Shown: one piece after another, positions 53,139-62,661 of the stretch
Numbering within the stretch: the stretch's first letter is position 1
Layout of the letters: the number at the start of each line of letters is the position of its first letter
Origin: Solibacillus sp. FSL R7-0668
GTDB lineage: Bacteria; Bacillota; Bacilli; Bacillales_A; Planococcaceae
Assembly (NCBI RefSeq): GCF_038006205.1
Contig: NZ_JBBOUU010000001.1
Location: 870,001 to 934,000 of the forward strand
DNA: 64,000 nucleotides
Direction of reading: 5' to 3'
The notes under the pieces: model-generated
What the model was told of the DNA's origin: nothing
Database searches by the model: none
What the model saw: the letters and a program-made list of their open reading frames with translations, nothing else
Made by a program: the position numbers and the translations under genes

Positions 53139-54487
53139 TTCAGTATGAGGGATTACAGGCAAAAAAAGTTTTAGTACTAGGATTAGCGAAAAGCGGTGTC
53201 GCTGCAGCTGAGCTTTTGCATAAGCTAGGCGCGTTTGTAACCGTTAACGATGCGAAACCATTTGATGCAAATTCCGATGCACAGGCGTTATTAGCAAAGG
53301 GAATTACCGTGATTTGTGGGCGTCACCCAGAAGATTTATTGGATGAGGGCTTTGAATTTGTCGTAAAAAACCCAGGTATTCCCTATACCAATCCAATCGT
53401 AGCAGATGCAGTAGGTCGAGGGTTGCCAGTGCTCACAGAGGTAGAACTTGCATATTTAGTAAGTGAGGCCCCATTTATCGGCATTACCGGTTCCAATGGT
53501 AAAACGACGACGACAACGATCATTTTTGAAATGCTTCAACAAGGTCAGTTAAAACCGTTAATTGCAGGGAATATCGGAACGGTAGCATGTGGTGTCGCAG
53601 CAGAAGCAAAGCCCGACAATATTATTGTCACAGAACTCTCTTCGTTCCAATTAATGGGGACACGTGATTTTCGTCCACGCATTGCGATTTTAACCAATTT
53701 ATATGAAGCGCATTTAGATTATCATGGGACATTTGAAGAGTATGCGGAGGCAAAGTTTGGTGTAACAAAAAACCAAACAGCTGAAGATTATTTTATCTAT
53801 AATGCCGACCAAGAAATTGTCGTTGAGTATGCCAAAAAGTCAAAGGCACAACTTATTCCATTCACAACAAAGGGTCGCTCGGAAGTGGGCATTAGTGCAG
53901 ATGCTGAAACAATCTATTGGCAAGGCGAGGCGATTTTAAAACGCGCGCATATCGTTTTACCGGGTAAACATAATTTGGAGAATATTTTGTGTGCAGTTGC
54001 GGCAGCGAAATTATCGAACTGTCCAATCGAGGCCATTGAACAAGTGCTTGCAACATTTGCGGGTGTTCGTCACCGTACGCAATTTGTTCGCGAATGGCAA
54101 GGGCGTAAAATTTATAATGACTCCAAAGCGACAAATGTTTTGGCTACGAAAAGTGCACTAGCAGCCTTTACAGCACCGATTGTGTTATTAGCAGGAGGTT
54201 TAGATCGAGGGCATTCATTTGAAGAGCTACGAGCAGACATGAAGGGTGTGAAGGCTGTCGTTGCATTTGGTGAAACCGCGTTACGCTTTATCGAATTTGC
54301 TAAGAGTTGCGGTGTTGAAAAAATAGTTCGTGCCATTGATGTAGAAGATGCGGTTGGCTATGCTGCGAAGATGTCAGATGCTGGTGATATTATTTTACTT
54401 TCTCCTGCATGTGCTAGCTGGGATCAGCATGAAAGCTTTGAAATTCGAGGCGACTTATTTATCGAACGTGTAATGAAACTATCTTAA
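53135..54487 (+). CDS. murD: UDP-N-acetylmuramoyl-L-alanine:D-glutamate ligase MurD
   Basis: A 450-residue Mur ligase adding D-Glu to UDP-MurNAc-Ala. The N-terminal nucleotide fold VLVLGLAKSGVAAAELL, the ATP loop GITGSNGKTTTTTI, the block NLYEAHLDYHGTFEEYAEAK, and the C-terminal RHRTQFV and NDSKATN parts are visible. The ATG at 53135 is used (GCGGAGGCG upstream, overlapping the mraY stop); an earlier in-frame start at 53060 would lie inside mraY without a binding site. Confidence 0.97.
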   Translation: MIQYEGLQAKKVLVLGLAKSGVAAAELLHKLGAFVTVNDAKPFDANSDAQALLAKGITVICGRHPEDLLDEGFEFVVKNPGIPYTNPIVADAVGRGLPVLTEVELAYLVSEAPFIGITGSNGKTTTTTIIFEMLQQGQLKPLIAGNIGTVACGVAAEAKPDNIIVTELSSFQLMGTRDFRPRIAILTNLYEAHLDYHGTFEEYAEAKFGVTKNQTAEDYFIYNADQEIVVEYAKKSKAQLIPFTTKGRSEVGISADAETIYWQGEAILKRAHIVLPGKHNLENILCAVAAAKLSNCPIEAIEQVLATFAGVRHRTQFVREWQGRKIYNDSKATNVLATKSALAAFTAPIVLLAGGLDRGHSFEELRADMKGVKAVVAFGETALRFIEFAKSCGVEKIVRAIDVEDAVGYAAKMSDAGDIILLSPACASWDQHESFEIRGDLFIERVMKLS

Positions 54488-54503
54488 AGGAAGGATAGCG
54501 ACA

Positions 54504-55607
54504 CTGTCACAGCACTTAAAGGTTTATTTTTTCGTCAGTGCTTTTTTGTTATCGATTATTGGGATTCTGTTTATTTATTCTGCCGGTACGTATTGGGGCG
54601 AAGTGCGCTATTTTGGACAAACACCATTTTATATTAAGCAGGCGCTCTATTTTGGGGTAGCGCTCGTTTGTTGTCTAACGGTGATGAAAATTTCGGCATT
54701 ACAAAGTGCGAAATTGTGGGCTGTTTTTTATATCATTTCCCTGTTGCTATTAGTGGCTGTACTAATACCGGGAATTGGAATCGTACGAAACGGCTCACAA
54801 AGCTGGATTGGTGTAGGTGCATTAACCGTTCAGCCTGCTGAGCTTGCTAAAGTGACCACGCTTATTTATTTAAGCGCGGTCCTATCAAAGCGCAAATCAT
54901 ATGAACGTGTCGTACAATTACGACATTTTGTAATTATCTTTTTGCCGGTAGCACTGATTATGCTACAGCCAGATTTCGGGGCCGTGTTTATATTAGTAGT
55001 TGTGGCATTTTTATTGTTATTTATTGCGAAGTATCCGATTCGGCTATATGTCGCCTTGCTAGGGATAGGAATGACTGGGCTGGCATTATTAATTGCGGCG
55101 GCACCGTATCGTTTAAAACGGATTGAAGCCTTCATTAATCCTTGGGCCGATCCATTAGGAAGTGGATTTCAAGCGGTACAATCCCTTTTTGCAATCGGAC
55201 CTGCGGGGTTATTTGGACATGGCTTATTAAAAAGTAGACAAAAGTATTTATATTTACCTGAACCACAAAATGATTTTATTTTTGCCATTATATTGGAGGA
55301 AATAGGGCTTGTTGGCGGATTCGGATTGCTGCTTATTTTTGCGTGCTTTTTAATAACAGGCTATCAATTAGCGCTCCGCTGTAATGAGGCGTTTCATTTT
55401 TATGCGATATGTGGATTAACAACAATTATTGCCGTGCAGGCTTGTCTAAATATAGGCGTAGTGATTAATTTATTACCTGTAACAGGGGTAACATTACCAT
55501 TTATTAGCTACGGAGGAACATCGTTAGTCGTTGTATGGCTAACAGTAGCGCTCATATTAAATTTTTCGAGTGAGGAAAGGAGGAAAAATGATGGAAAAAG
55601 TGATTGA
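54504..55607 (+). CDS. spoVE: SEDS glycosyltransferase SpoVE (sporulation FtsW paralogue), CTG start
   Basis: A membrane protein of the FtsW/RodA/SpoVE family. Motifs: SIIGILFIYSAGTYWG, NGSQSWIGVGALTVQPAELAK, PEPQNDFIFAIILEEIG and LPFISYGGTSLVV. With the paralogue at 14931 assigned as FtsW, this copy in the dcw cluster should be SpoVE, the partner of SpoVD. No ATG, GTG or TTG gives a complete first helix: a TTG at 54546 has no ribosome binding site and cuts into it. A CTG at 54504 has AAGGAAGG nine bases upstream and yields MSQHLKVYFFVSAFLLSI, so I start there (367 residues). murG and murB, which follow in B. subtilis, are absent. Confidence 0.87.
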   Translation: MSQHLKVYFFVSAFLLSIIGILFIYSAGTYWGEVRYFGQTPFYIKQALYFGVALVCCLTVMKISALQSAKLWAVFYIISLLLLVAVLIPGIGIVRNGSQSWIGVGALTVQPAELAKVTTLIYLSAVLSKRKSYERVVQLRHFVIIFLPVALIMLQPDFGAVFILVVVAFLLLFIAKYPIRLYVALLGIGMTGLALLIAAAPYRLKRIEAFINPWADPLGSGFQAVQSLFAIGPAGLFGHGLLKSRQKYLYLPEPQNDFIFAIILEEIGLVGGFGLLLIFACFLITGYQLALRCNEAFHFYAICGLTTIIAVQACLNIGVVINLLPVTGVTLPFISYGGTSLVVVWLTVALILNFSSEERRKNDGKSD

Positions 55608-56439
55608 TATTACAGAGCGTGTTCCCGCAATGAAAAAACGCAGAAAACGAAGAACGAACTTCAAATTTATTGCTTTAATCACCATTTTCCTCCTAATCAT
55701 AGTCGTACTACTTTATTTTCAATTACCTTATAGCAATATAAAAAAAATTGACATTAAAGGTGCAGCGCTTCGAGAGGACGCATTTTATTTGCAACAATCG
55801 ACGCTGCAAGTCGATGATTCGTTATGGGGATTCAAAACGTCAGAAGTGGAACAATCTATTGCTGAAAATGAATGGATTAAATCGGTTGATGTAAAACGGA
55901 AATTTTTAAATGATGTAGAAATTACAATCGAAGAATGGCAAAAGGTGGCGTATATTTCAAAGGATGGTGAGTTTTACCCAATGCTTGAGAATGGTGTGAT
56001 ATTTAGTGAGGCGAATGAAATCATACCAATTGATGCACCAATCTTTTTAGAATTTGAAGACGAGGCACTTCGTAAAAAGCTATTAAAGCAACTTGCAGAG
56101 TTAAAGCCAGAAGTGCTGTCGCAAATTTCTCAAATTAATGCTAATCCATCGGAGACCGACCCATATGCCATTACGTTATTTATGAATGATGGCTATGAAG
56201 TACGGGCGGATGCGAATACATTGGGGGAAAAGCTCAATTATTATCCTTCCATCATCGCACAAATTGAGCAGCAGGAAGTGTTTGAAAAGGGCGTCATCGA
56301 TATTGAAGTCGGTACCTATTACCGTCCTTTTTCTGATGTATATACACTAAACAGTGATGTAGAAGCGGAGTCTGAGGAAGGGGGGCAAGAAGAAAAGCAA
56401 AATGATGAACAACAAGAGCAGCAAACAGGAGAAGAATAA
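55591..56439 (+). CDS. divIB: Cell division protein DivIB/FtsQ
   Basis: A 282-residue bitopic divisome protein. A basic cytoplasmic N-terminus (KKRRKRRTNFKF) is followed by one membrane helix (about 28-48), a POTRA domain (YSNIKKIDIKGAALREDAFY) and the FtsQ beta domain (WIKSVDVKRKFLNDVEITIEEW). A Glu/Gln-rich tail ends the protein. AAAGGAGG lies before two adjacent ATGs at 55588 and 55591; the second has the better spacing (seven bases). It overlaps the end of spoVE by 17 bp. Confidence 0.92.
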   Translation: MEKVIDITERVPAMKKRRKRRTNFKFIALITIFLLIIVVLLYFQLPYSNIKKIDIKGAALREDAFYLQQSTLQVDDSLWGFKTSEVEQSIAENEWIKSVDVKRKFLNDVEITIEEWQKVAYISKDGEFYPMLENGVIFSEANEIIPIDAPIFLEFEDEALRKKLLKQLAELKPEVLSQISQINANPSETDPYAITLFMNDGYEVRADANTLGEKLNYYPSIIAQIEQQEVFEKGVIDIEVGTYYRPFSDVYTLNSDVEAESEEGGQEEKQNDEQQEQQTGEE

Positions 56440-57136
56440 ATCATCGTTGTTTTCGAGAAAGTATAGGATATTATTTATCGTATGTGTCATTACCGGATTT
56501 ATTATCGGTTTTTCTTATAATTTATCGAAGGACAAGCGAACTTTGAACACTGCCTCCTCGCAATTCGAACAGGAAAACCAGTATATGGAAGACTTAATAA
56601 GCCAAAAAGAGCGCAATAAAGAGCTTGTCAATGAGCTTGCTGAACTGGAAGAAAAAATTCGTACGTATGAGAAAAAGTATTCTTCTGATGAGGCACAATA
56701 TGAGCAAAATATACAGGATGCCGAGCAGCTTCGATTATTGCTAGGCTTATCAGCGGGTGTAGGTAAAGGGATTAAAATTACGCTACAAGATAGTGATTAT
56801 AACCCACAATCCACGAATCCAAATGAGTATATTGTCCATGAAAGTCACATATTTAAAGTATTGAATGAGTTAAAAATTGCTGGTGCAGAGGCACTTTCCA
56901 TTAATGGTCAACGCTTAAAAGCAAATTCTTATATTAGCTGTAATGGCCCTGTAATCACGATTGACGGCCAGCAATATCCAGCGCCCTTTATTATAGAAGC
57001 AATCGGTAATCAGGATGCACTCATTTCTTCCCTGGAATTAACGGGTGGTGTGTTTGATCAACTATTAAACGAACAAGTTGTCGTAACGATTGAACGCAAA
57101 GACTTTGTTGAAATGGCGTCAATCAATGAAGAATAA
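56402..57136 (+). CDS. ylxW: DUF881 family protein YlxW
   Basis: A 244-residue protein with one N-terminal membrane helix (about 23-42), a coiled coil (about 55-100, SQKERNKELVNELAELEEK) and a C-terminal DUF881 domain (LSAGVGKGIKITLQDS, NELKIAGAEALSINGQRL). It overlaps the end of divIB by 38 bp. In B. subtilis ylxW lies at the same place. The role is unknown, probably in envelope or division. Confidence 0.87.
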   Translation: MMNNKSSKQEKNKSSLFSRKYRILFIVCVITGFIIGFSYNLSKDKRTLNTASSQFEQENQYMEDLISQKERNKELVNELAELEEKIRTYEKKYSSDEAQYEQNIQDAEQLRLLLGLSAGVGKGIKITLQDSDYNPQSTNPNEYIVHESHIFKVLNELKIAGAEALSINGQRLKANSYISCNGPVITIDGQQYPAPFIIEAIGNQDALISSLELTGGVFDQLLNEQVVVTIERKDFVEMASINEE

Positions 57137-57171
57137 AACAAAAACGCAGTGAAAAATTATTCGGAGGGGTC

Positions 57172-57882
57172 ATGATGACGAAAAAAATGTACCGTAATAT
57201 TACGATAATCTCGTTCATCATTGGATTCATGCTAGCAGTGCAATACAATACTGTTCAAAACCCAACCGAACGAAATACAGTAGATATATGGGAAATTCGA
57301 CAGCAGCTTTCAGAGGAAAAACAGCGACATTCAGAATTGCTTACGACGATTGAGGAAGTGACGGAAACCGTTAATAAATATGAGGATGCTGAGTTTGATA
57401 ATCCAGAGTTACTTTTACAACAAACGGTGGATAATTTAAAGGCACATGCAGGGATTTTACCAATAAAGGGTCCTGGTGTGACGCTATCAATTGAACCAGC
57501 TGAAGAATTACTACAATTTGGATACGAAATAAAGCCTATTTCACCAGAATTGTTAATTCGACTAATCAACGATTTATATCGCTACAATGCGCAGGCAATT
57601 GAAATTGATGGCAAACGATTAATGTTTAATAGTGCAATTCGTGATATTAATGGGAAAACAATGGTGAATAGTGAGCCAATCGATGATCTGAATGTTGAAA
57701 TGAACATTATTACGCAATCTTATGATCAAGCTCAAAAATTAAAAAACCATTTATTAGCCTCATCCTTCCCAGACGAATTTTATATCGATAATCTTGTATT
57801 AACTGTTCATGAGCCTTCTGAAAATATACGTATTAATTCAACAGTTGTTGTACAAAAGAGCAACTATTTATCAGAGAAGTAA
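57172..57882 (+). CDS. ylxX: DUF881 family protein YlxX
   Basis: A 236-residue paralogue of the preceding protein with the same layout: membrane helix (about 8-25), coiled coil (WEIRQQLSEEKQRHSELLTT) and DUF881 domain (GILPIKGPGVTLSIEPA, DLYRYNAQAIEIDGKRL). Both neighbours probably arose by tandem duplication. CGGAGGGG precedes the two adjacent ATG codons; the second, at 57175, is equally possible. Confidence 0.87.
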   Translation: MMTKKMYRNITIISFIIGFMLAVQYNTVQNPTERNTVDIWEIRQQLSEEKQRHSELLTTIEEVTETVNKYEDAEFDNPELLLQQTVDNLKAHAGILPIKGPGVTLSIEPAEELLQFGYEIKPISPELLIRLINDLYRYNAQAIEIDGKRLMFNSAIRDINGKTMVNSEPIDDLNVEMNIITQSYDQAQKLKNHLLASSFPDEFYIDNLVLTVHEPSENIRINSTVVVQKSNYLSEK

Positions 57883-57896
57883 AAGGGGATGCGAAT

Positions 57897-58262
57897 ATGT
57901 GGTTACCACTTTTAGGATTGATTTTTGGCGTGGTATTAGGCGTTTTAACAAACATTCAAATTCCATCTGTCTACGAAAGCTATTTGTCAATTGCTGTATT
58001 AGCATCGCTTGATACGATGGTTGGAGGAATTCGCGCTCAATTACAACAAGTTTATGATGATAAAGTATTTATTTCGGGTTTTTTCTTTAATATACTTTTA
58101 GCTGCAGGGCTCGCCTTTTTAGGTGTTCATATTGGAGTAGACTTATATTTAGCGGCAATTTTTGCCTTCGGAGTACGTCTTTTCCAAAATATCGCAGTCA
58201 TTCGACGTATACTATTAACAAAATTTGAAAATAGACGATTAAAAAAAGGTGAAAACTCATAA
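57897..58262 (+). CDS. sbp: Small basic protein Sbp (DUF1290)
   Basis: A 121-residue membrane protein of the DUF1290 family with three or four helices and a strongly basic end (KFENRRLKKGENS). Family blocks: PLLGLIFGVVLGVLT, IPSVYESYLSIAVLASLDT and FGVRLFQNIAVIRR. Located before ftsA as in B. subtilis. Function unknown. Confidence 0.9.
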   Translation: MWLPLLGLIFGVVLGVLTNIQIPSVYESYLSIAVLASLDTMVGGIRAQLQQVYDDKVFISGFFFNILLAAGLAFLGVHIGVDLYLAAIFAFGVRLFQNIAVIRRILLTKFENRRLKKGENS

Positions 58263-58296
58263 CAATCACGTTAAAATATCATTACAAATTACGGAT

Positions 58297-58325
58297 TTGC
58301 TTAGACAATCGCATGAATTTACAAT
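58297..58325 (+). promoter_or_regulatory. Candidate sigma-A promoter for ftsA-ftsZ
   Basis: TTGCTT (58297-58302), 17 bp, TACAAT (58320-58325), 39 bp before ftsA. Confidence 0.5.
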
Positions 58326-58363
58326 AGAATGAATAATAAGGAGTAATTCGAAGGAGGTGCAGA

Positions 58364-59659
58364 ATGTTGAATCATCAAGAAATATATGTTTCGCTCGATA
58401 TTGGCTCGTCTTCTATTAAAGTATTAATCGGGGAAATGAGCGATGATCAATTGCACGTAATTGGGGTAGGGCATGTCAAATCAACAGGAGTTCGTAAAGG
58501 AGCCATTGTTGATATTGATGCAACCGTACAATCAATTAAAAAAGCAGTAGACCAGGCTGAGCGTATGACTGGTATTAAAATAGACGACGTCATTCTCGGC
58601 GTACCTGCAAACCAAACATTTTTACAATCTGTAAAAGGTGTGGTAGCCGTTAATAGTGAAAACCGTGAAATCACAGATGATGATTTGGCACGTGTAATTG
58701 ACTCTGCGCAAGTAATGTCTATTCCACCTGAACGAGAGCTAGTAAACTTAATCCCTAAACAATTTATCGTAGACAATTTAGACGAGATTAAAGATCCACG
58801 TGGCATGATTGGTATTCGCTTAGAAATGGATGCGACAATGATTACCACATCGAAGACGCTCGTACATAATGTGCTGCGATGTGTAGAACGTGCAGGCCTA
58901 CAAATTCGTGAAATTTATTTGCAACCGTTAGCAGCAGGTACATTTGCATTAACGGAAGACGAAAAAAATCAAGGGACTGCTTACATCGATTTAGGTGGTG
59001 GTTCTACGACAATTGCGGTATTCCAAGATGGTTTATTGACGAATACAGCCGTTATTCCAGTTGGTGGGGATCACATTACGAAAGATTTATCCATTGTTTT
59101 AAAAACACCAACAGAGCAAGCTGAGAAAATTAAAAAGCAATATGGACATGCCTTTTATGATGACGCTTCTGATGAACAATTATTTGAAGTTCCAGTTGTT
59201 GGGACGGATTCAACTGATCAATATAGTCAACGCTATATTGCTGAAATCATTGGTGTCCGTTTAGAAGAATTGTTTGAGCTTGTTTTAGACGAACTTGCTC
59301 GCATGGGCATCCAAGATTTACCCGGTGGTATTGTAATTTCGGGTGGGGTAGCACAGCTAGAAGGCATGGCTCAGCTCGCACGTCAAATGATGTTAACGCG
59401 CGTACGTATTTATACGCCGGATTATATCGGTGTTCGTGAACCAGCATTTACAACTTCGGTTGGTTTAATTCGTCATGCGTATGCCGATGACGAATTTTAT
59501 GGCCATAGCGAGCCAGTAAATGCGATACCTTATCCTACTCAACCAGCTCCTTCTAAAAAGCAAGCTGCGAATGTATCGGAGAGAGTAGATAGCGCTAATG
59601 CTAATAAAGTAAGTGTTATTGATCGCGCAAAAAACATATTAAATAAATTTTTCGATTAA
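58364..59659 (+). CDS. ftsA: Cell division protein FtsA
   Basis: A 431-residue actin-like ATPase that tethers FtsZ to the membrane. Motifs: phosphate-1 DIGSSSIKVLIGE, the SHS2 part, phosphate-2 YIDLGGGSTTIAVF, the adenosine motif GGIVISGGVAQLEG, and a C-terminal amphipathic membrane helix (VIDRAKNILNKFFD). The ATG follows AAGGAGGTGCAGA. Co-transcribed with ftsZ. Confidence 0.96.
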   Translation: MLNHQEIYVSLDIGSSSIKVLIGEMSDDQLHVIGVGHVKSTGVRKGAIVDIDATVQSIKKAVDQAERMTGIKIDDVILGVPANQTFLQSVKGVVAVNSENREITDDDLARVIDSAQVMSIPPERELVNLIPKQFIVDNLDEIKDPRGMIGIRLEMDATMITTSKTLVHNVLRCVERAGLQIREIYLQPLAAGTFALTEDEKNQGTAYIDLGGGSTTIAVFQDGLLTNTAVIPVGGDHITKDLSIVLKTPTEQAEKIKKQYGHAFYDDASDEQLFEVPVVGTDSTDQYSQRYIAEIIGVRLEELFELVLDELARMGIQDLPGGIVISGGVAQLEGMAQLARQMMLTRVRIYTPDYIGVREPAFTTSVGLIRHAYADDEFYGHSEPVNAIPYPTQPAPSKKQAANVSERVDSANANKVSVIDRAKNILNKFFD

Positions 59660-59698
59660 GACGAAAAGTATGACGTGAACAATTAGGAGGAGAACTGT

Positions 59699-60859
59699 AT
59701 GTTAGAATTTGAAACGGGGATGGACCAGCTAGCCGTAATTAAAGTAATCGGCGTTGGTGGTGGTGGTAATAACGCTGTAAACCGTATGATTGAACATGGT
59801 GTACAAGGCGTTGACTTTATCGCTGTAAATACAGATGCACAAGCTTTGAACTTATCAAAAGCTGAATATAAATTACAAATTGGTGGCAAATTAACGCGCG
59901 GTCTTGGTGCTGGTGCAAATCCTGAAGTGGGTAAAAAAGCAGCAGAAGAAAGCCGTGAGCAATTGGAAGAAGTATTACGGGGTGCCGATATGGTATTCGT
60001 TACTGCTGGTATGGGTGGCGGTACAGGAACGGGTGCAGCGCCTGTAATCGCTTCTATTGCGCGTGAATTAGGCGCATTAACTGTAGGGGTAGTAACACGC
60101 CCATTTACATTTGAAGGCCGTAAACGTCAAACACAAGCGATTGGCGGCATTACTTCTATGAAAGAAGCTGTCGATACGCTTATTGTTATTCCAAATGATA
60201 AGTTATTACAAATCGTGGATAAATCAACGCCAATGTTAGAAGCATTCCGTGAAGCAGACAATGTATTGCGTCAAGGGGTACAAGGGATTTCGGATTTAAT
60301 CGCAACGCCGGGTTTAATCAACCTTGACTTTGCCGATGTGAAAACAATTATGTCTGATAAAGGTTCCGCATTAATGGGAATCGGTATTGCTTCAGGTGAA
60401 AACCGTGCAGTAGAAGCAGCGAAAAAAGCCATTTCATCACCACTTTTAGAAACATCCATTGATGGGGCTAAAGGGGTCATTATGAATATTACTGGTGGCA
60501 CGAACTTAAGTCTTTACGAAGTTCAAGAGGCTGCGGACATTGTTCAATTAGCTTCTGATGAAGAAGTGAATATGATCTTCGGTTCGGTAATTAATGATAA
60601 CTTAAATGACGAAATAATTGTAACAGTTATCGCAACAGGCTTCTCTGATGATTTCATTGCGCCTAAACCGCAGCCAATTCGTCCGTCGTTAGGTGCGCGT
60701 CAGCAAGCAGCGACACAACAGGCACCTCAACAGCATCCATCTACTCGTACGCAAGAGCCAGTACAACAAGAGGCTCCACGTCAGCAACAACAAACGAACT
60801 ACCAGCAAGAAGATGCTTTAGATATTCCGACATTTTTACGCAATCGTCGTAATCGATAA
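59699..60859 (+). CDS. ftsZ: Cell division protein FtsZ
   Basis: The 386-residue tubulin-like GTPase that forms the division ring. The tubulin signature [13 protein letters not shown] is at about residue 104, and the T7 loop [13 protein letters not shown] follows. The linker is rich in Gln and Pro (about 320-370). The end [12 protein letters not shown] is the conserved peptide that binds FtsA and SepF. AGGAGGAGAACTG precedes the ATG. A strong terminator closes the division cluster. Confidence 0.98.
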   Translation: MLEFETGMDQLAVIKVIGVGGGGNNAVNRMIEHGVQGVDFIAVNTDAQALNLSKAEYKLQIGGKLTRGLGAGANPEVGKKAAEESREQLEEVLRGADMVFVTAGMGGGTGTGAAPVIASIARELGALTVGVVTRPFTFEGRKRQTQAIGGITSMKEAVDTLIVIPNDKLLQIVDKSTPMLEAFREADNVLRQGVQGISDLIATPGLINLDFADVKTIMSDKGSALMGIGIASGENRAVEAAKKAISSPLLETSIDGAKGVIMNITGGTNLSLYEVQEAADIVQLASDEEVNMIFGSVINDNLNDEIIVTVIATGFSDDFIAPKPQPIRPSLGARQQAATQQAPQQHPSTRTQEPVQQEAPRQQQQTNYQQEDALDIPTFLRNRRNR

Positions 60860-60870
60860 TGATTATAATC

Positions 60871-60911
60871 AAACTAGCACTCCGCTTTTACAGGGGGTGC
60901 TAGTTTTTTAT
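60871..60911 (+). terminator. Terminator after ftsZ
   Basis: AACTAGCACTCC...GGGGTGCTAGTT followed by TTTTTA. Confidence 0.88.
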
Positions 60912-60920
60912 TATTTAAAT

Positions 60921-61017
60921 TGTCGAAAAATTCTATAAACTCTCGCAATCTGTCAAACGATTTATTGAAATGGGCGTGCTTGTTTGACAAAAAGCGCAGC
61001 CCTAAATTTGCTAGTCT
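60921..61017 (+). promoter_or_regulatory. Spo0A-dependent spoIIG promoter region
   Basis: A perfect 0A box TGTCGAA (60921-60927) and a one-mismatch box TGTCAAA (60951-60957) precede TTGACA (60984-60989). A reverse TGTCAAA overlaps that -35 element (60983-60989). A -10-like TAGTCT lies at 61012-61017, giving 22-bp spacing. The B. subtilis spoIIG promoter has the same odd 22-bp spacing and a 0A site on the -35 box. Confidence 0.65.
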
Positions 61018-61037
61018 TAATAGCAGGAGGACAAAGC

Positions 61038-61859
61038 ATGTATGCAGAGTGGATACTGATATTTAATTTTCTTGTCAATGTGGCACTTTTAAAATTCATA
61101 GAAGCAATGACTTCTTCAACGATTCCCGTATGGAGACTAGTAGTAAGTGCATTTAGTAGTGCGCTCATTGCATTCGTATTTTATGGTCATATACTTAGCA
61201 TCTTTTTGTGCTTTCTTGTGCTTATTGGGATTGCGTATTCTTTTCGCTTCACCGCATTTTTACTGTATGGTCGCTGGCTTGTTGTGGCAACGCTATTAGT
61301 AGGTGGTTTATTGACAGCGCTACAACCGTTATTAAGTTCAGATGCATTTTTTGTATATATTTTGCTGAGTGTTGGCATAGTATGTAGTAGTTTACTAGCA
61401 TTTAAACTTGGTTGGATGAAAAAGCTACAACAAATTGTGCAGTTGCGGTTTATTACACCTTGTACGATACAGTTTCTTCAGGAGCAATGGGAGCTTGTTG
61501 CCTATATCGATACAGGGAACGAATGCGTAGAACCAATTAGCCGAGCACCCGTTCATTTTATCGCATTTGATGCTGTACAAACATCCATGACTCCAGCATT
61601 AAAAAAGGGTCTGCTTGAGTGGGACGAAGCACGACCGTATGAGCTGTCTATGTTTGATTCACAGCTTCAAAAATACATTCGAATGGTGGCCATTTCAACT
61701 GTACAAAAAAAGACGACATTTGTTCCAGCCTTTCGCATCACACTTACAATTCACGAACACACTTATACGAATCATTATGTTGTTTTTACAAAAAGTGCGA
61801 CAAAGTTTCCACAAAGTGCACATTTAATTGCACATGTTTCTGTTCTAACCAATTCATAA
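61038..61859 (+). CDS. spoIIGA: Sigma-E processing protease SpoIIGA
   Basis: A 273-residue membrane-embedded aspartic protease that cleaves pro-sigma-E in the mother cell after a signal from SpoIIR. About five membrane helices fill the N-terminal half; the soluble C-terminal half has the active-site motif [11 protein letters not shown] with D158. The ATG at 61038 ([11 protein letters not shown]) follows GGAGGACAAAGC; an in-frame upstream start at 60984 coincides with the promoter. It is 13 bp before sigE. Confidence 0.92.
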   Translation: MYAEWILIFNFLVNVALLKFIEAMTSSTIPVWRLVVSAFSSALIAFVFYGHILSIFLCFLVLIGIAYSFRFTAFLLYGRWLVVATLLVGGLLTALQPLLSSDAFFVYILLSVGIVCSSLLAFKLGWMKKLQQIVQLRFITPCTIQFLQEQWELVAYIDTGNECVEPISRAPVHFIAFDAVQTSMTPALKKGLLEWDEARPYELSMFDSQLQKYIRMVAISTVQKKTTFVPAFRITLTIHEHTYTNHYVVFTKSATKFPQSAHLIAHVSVLTNS

Positions 61860-61872
61860 GGGAGGCTCGATA

Positions 61873-62580
61873 TTGTTACAAAAACTAAAATCATGGATTG
61901 TTAAACTATTCAGCCATTTTACGAAAAAAGGGACATACTATATAGGAGGACATGATTCATTGCCAATTCCATTAACACGAGAAGAAGAAGTTGTTGTCGT
62001 AGAAGCTTTTATGAATGGGGACTTACACGCGCGAGATATGCTGATCGAACGTAATTTACGTTTAGTTGTTTATATTGCTAGACGCTTTGATAATACGACG
62101 ACGCCAATCGAGGATTTAATCAGTATTGGTTCAATCGGGCTTATTAAAGCAATTGAAACTTTTAATTTAGACAAAAATATTAAATTGGCGACTTACGCAT
62201 CACGTTGCATTGAAAATGAAATTTTAATGCATTTACGCAAGACAAGCCGCATGAAGGGTGAAGTGTCTTTTGACGAACCACTCAATGCTGATGCAGATGG
62301 CAATGAATTATTACTGTCCGATATTTTAGGGACAGAAGAGCATATTATTACGATGGATGTTGAACGAAAAATTGAGCGTCAGCATATGTTTATGGCAATC
62401 AACCAATTAACACCACGTGAAAAGTATATTATGGAATGTCGATTTGGTTTAAATGGTAAAGAAGAAATGACACAAAAGGAAGTGGCAGATCACTTAGGCA
62501 TTTCTCAGTCCTATATTTCACGTTTAGAAAAGAAGATTATTTTAGATTTGCGTGAATATTTAAATGAACCGATTGCGTAA
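61873..62580 (+). CDS. sigE: RNA polymerase sporulation sigma factor pro-sigma-E
   Basis: The 235-residue early mother-cell sigma factor. It keeps the N-terminal pro-sequence with a membrane-binding helix ([14 protein letters not shown]) and the cleavage region near KKGTYYIGG. Regions 2 ([33 protein letters not shown]) and 4 ([37 protein letters not shown]) are intact. It starts with TTG after GGGAGGCTCGATA. Operon with spoIIGA. Confidence 0.96.
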   Translation: MLQKLKSWIVKLFSHFTKKGTYYIGGHDSLPIPLTREEEVVVVEAFMNGDLHARDMLIERNLRLVVYIARRFDNTTTPIEDLISIGSIGLIKAIETFNLDKNIKLATYASRCIENEILMHLRKTSRMKGEVSFDEPLNADADGNELLLSDILGTEEHIITMDVERKIERQHMFMAINQLTPREKYIMECRFGLNGKEEMTQKEVADHLGISQSYISRLEKKIILDLREYLNEPIA

Positions 62581-62599
62581 TACTGGCTAATTTTGGCGC

Positions 62600-62628
62600 G
62601 CATAGTGTCACTAAATCCGGACAAACTG
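62600..62628 (+). promoter_or_regulatory. Possible sigma-F-type promoter for sigG
   Basis: GCATA (62600-62604) fits the sigma-F -35 pattern GYWTA and GGACAAACTG (62619-62628) fits GGHNANAHTR. The 14-bp spacer is one or two bases short of the usual 15-16. sigG is read by sigma-F and sigma-G in B. subtilis. Confidence 0.4.
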
Positions 62629-62661
62629 ATGTTAATCATGAAGTTCGAAAGGTGAAATGCT

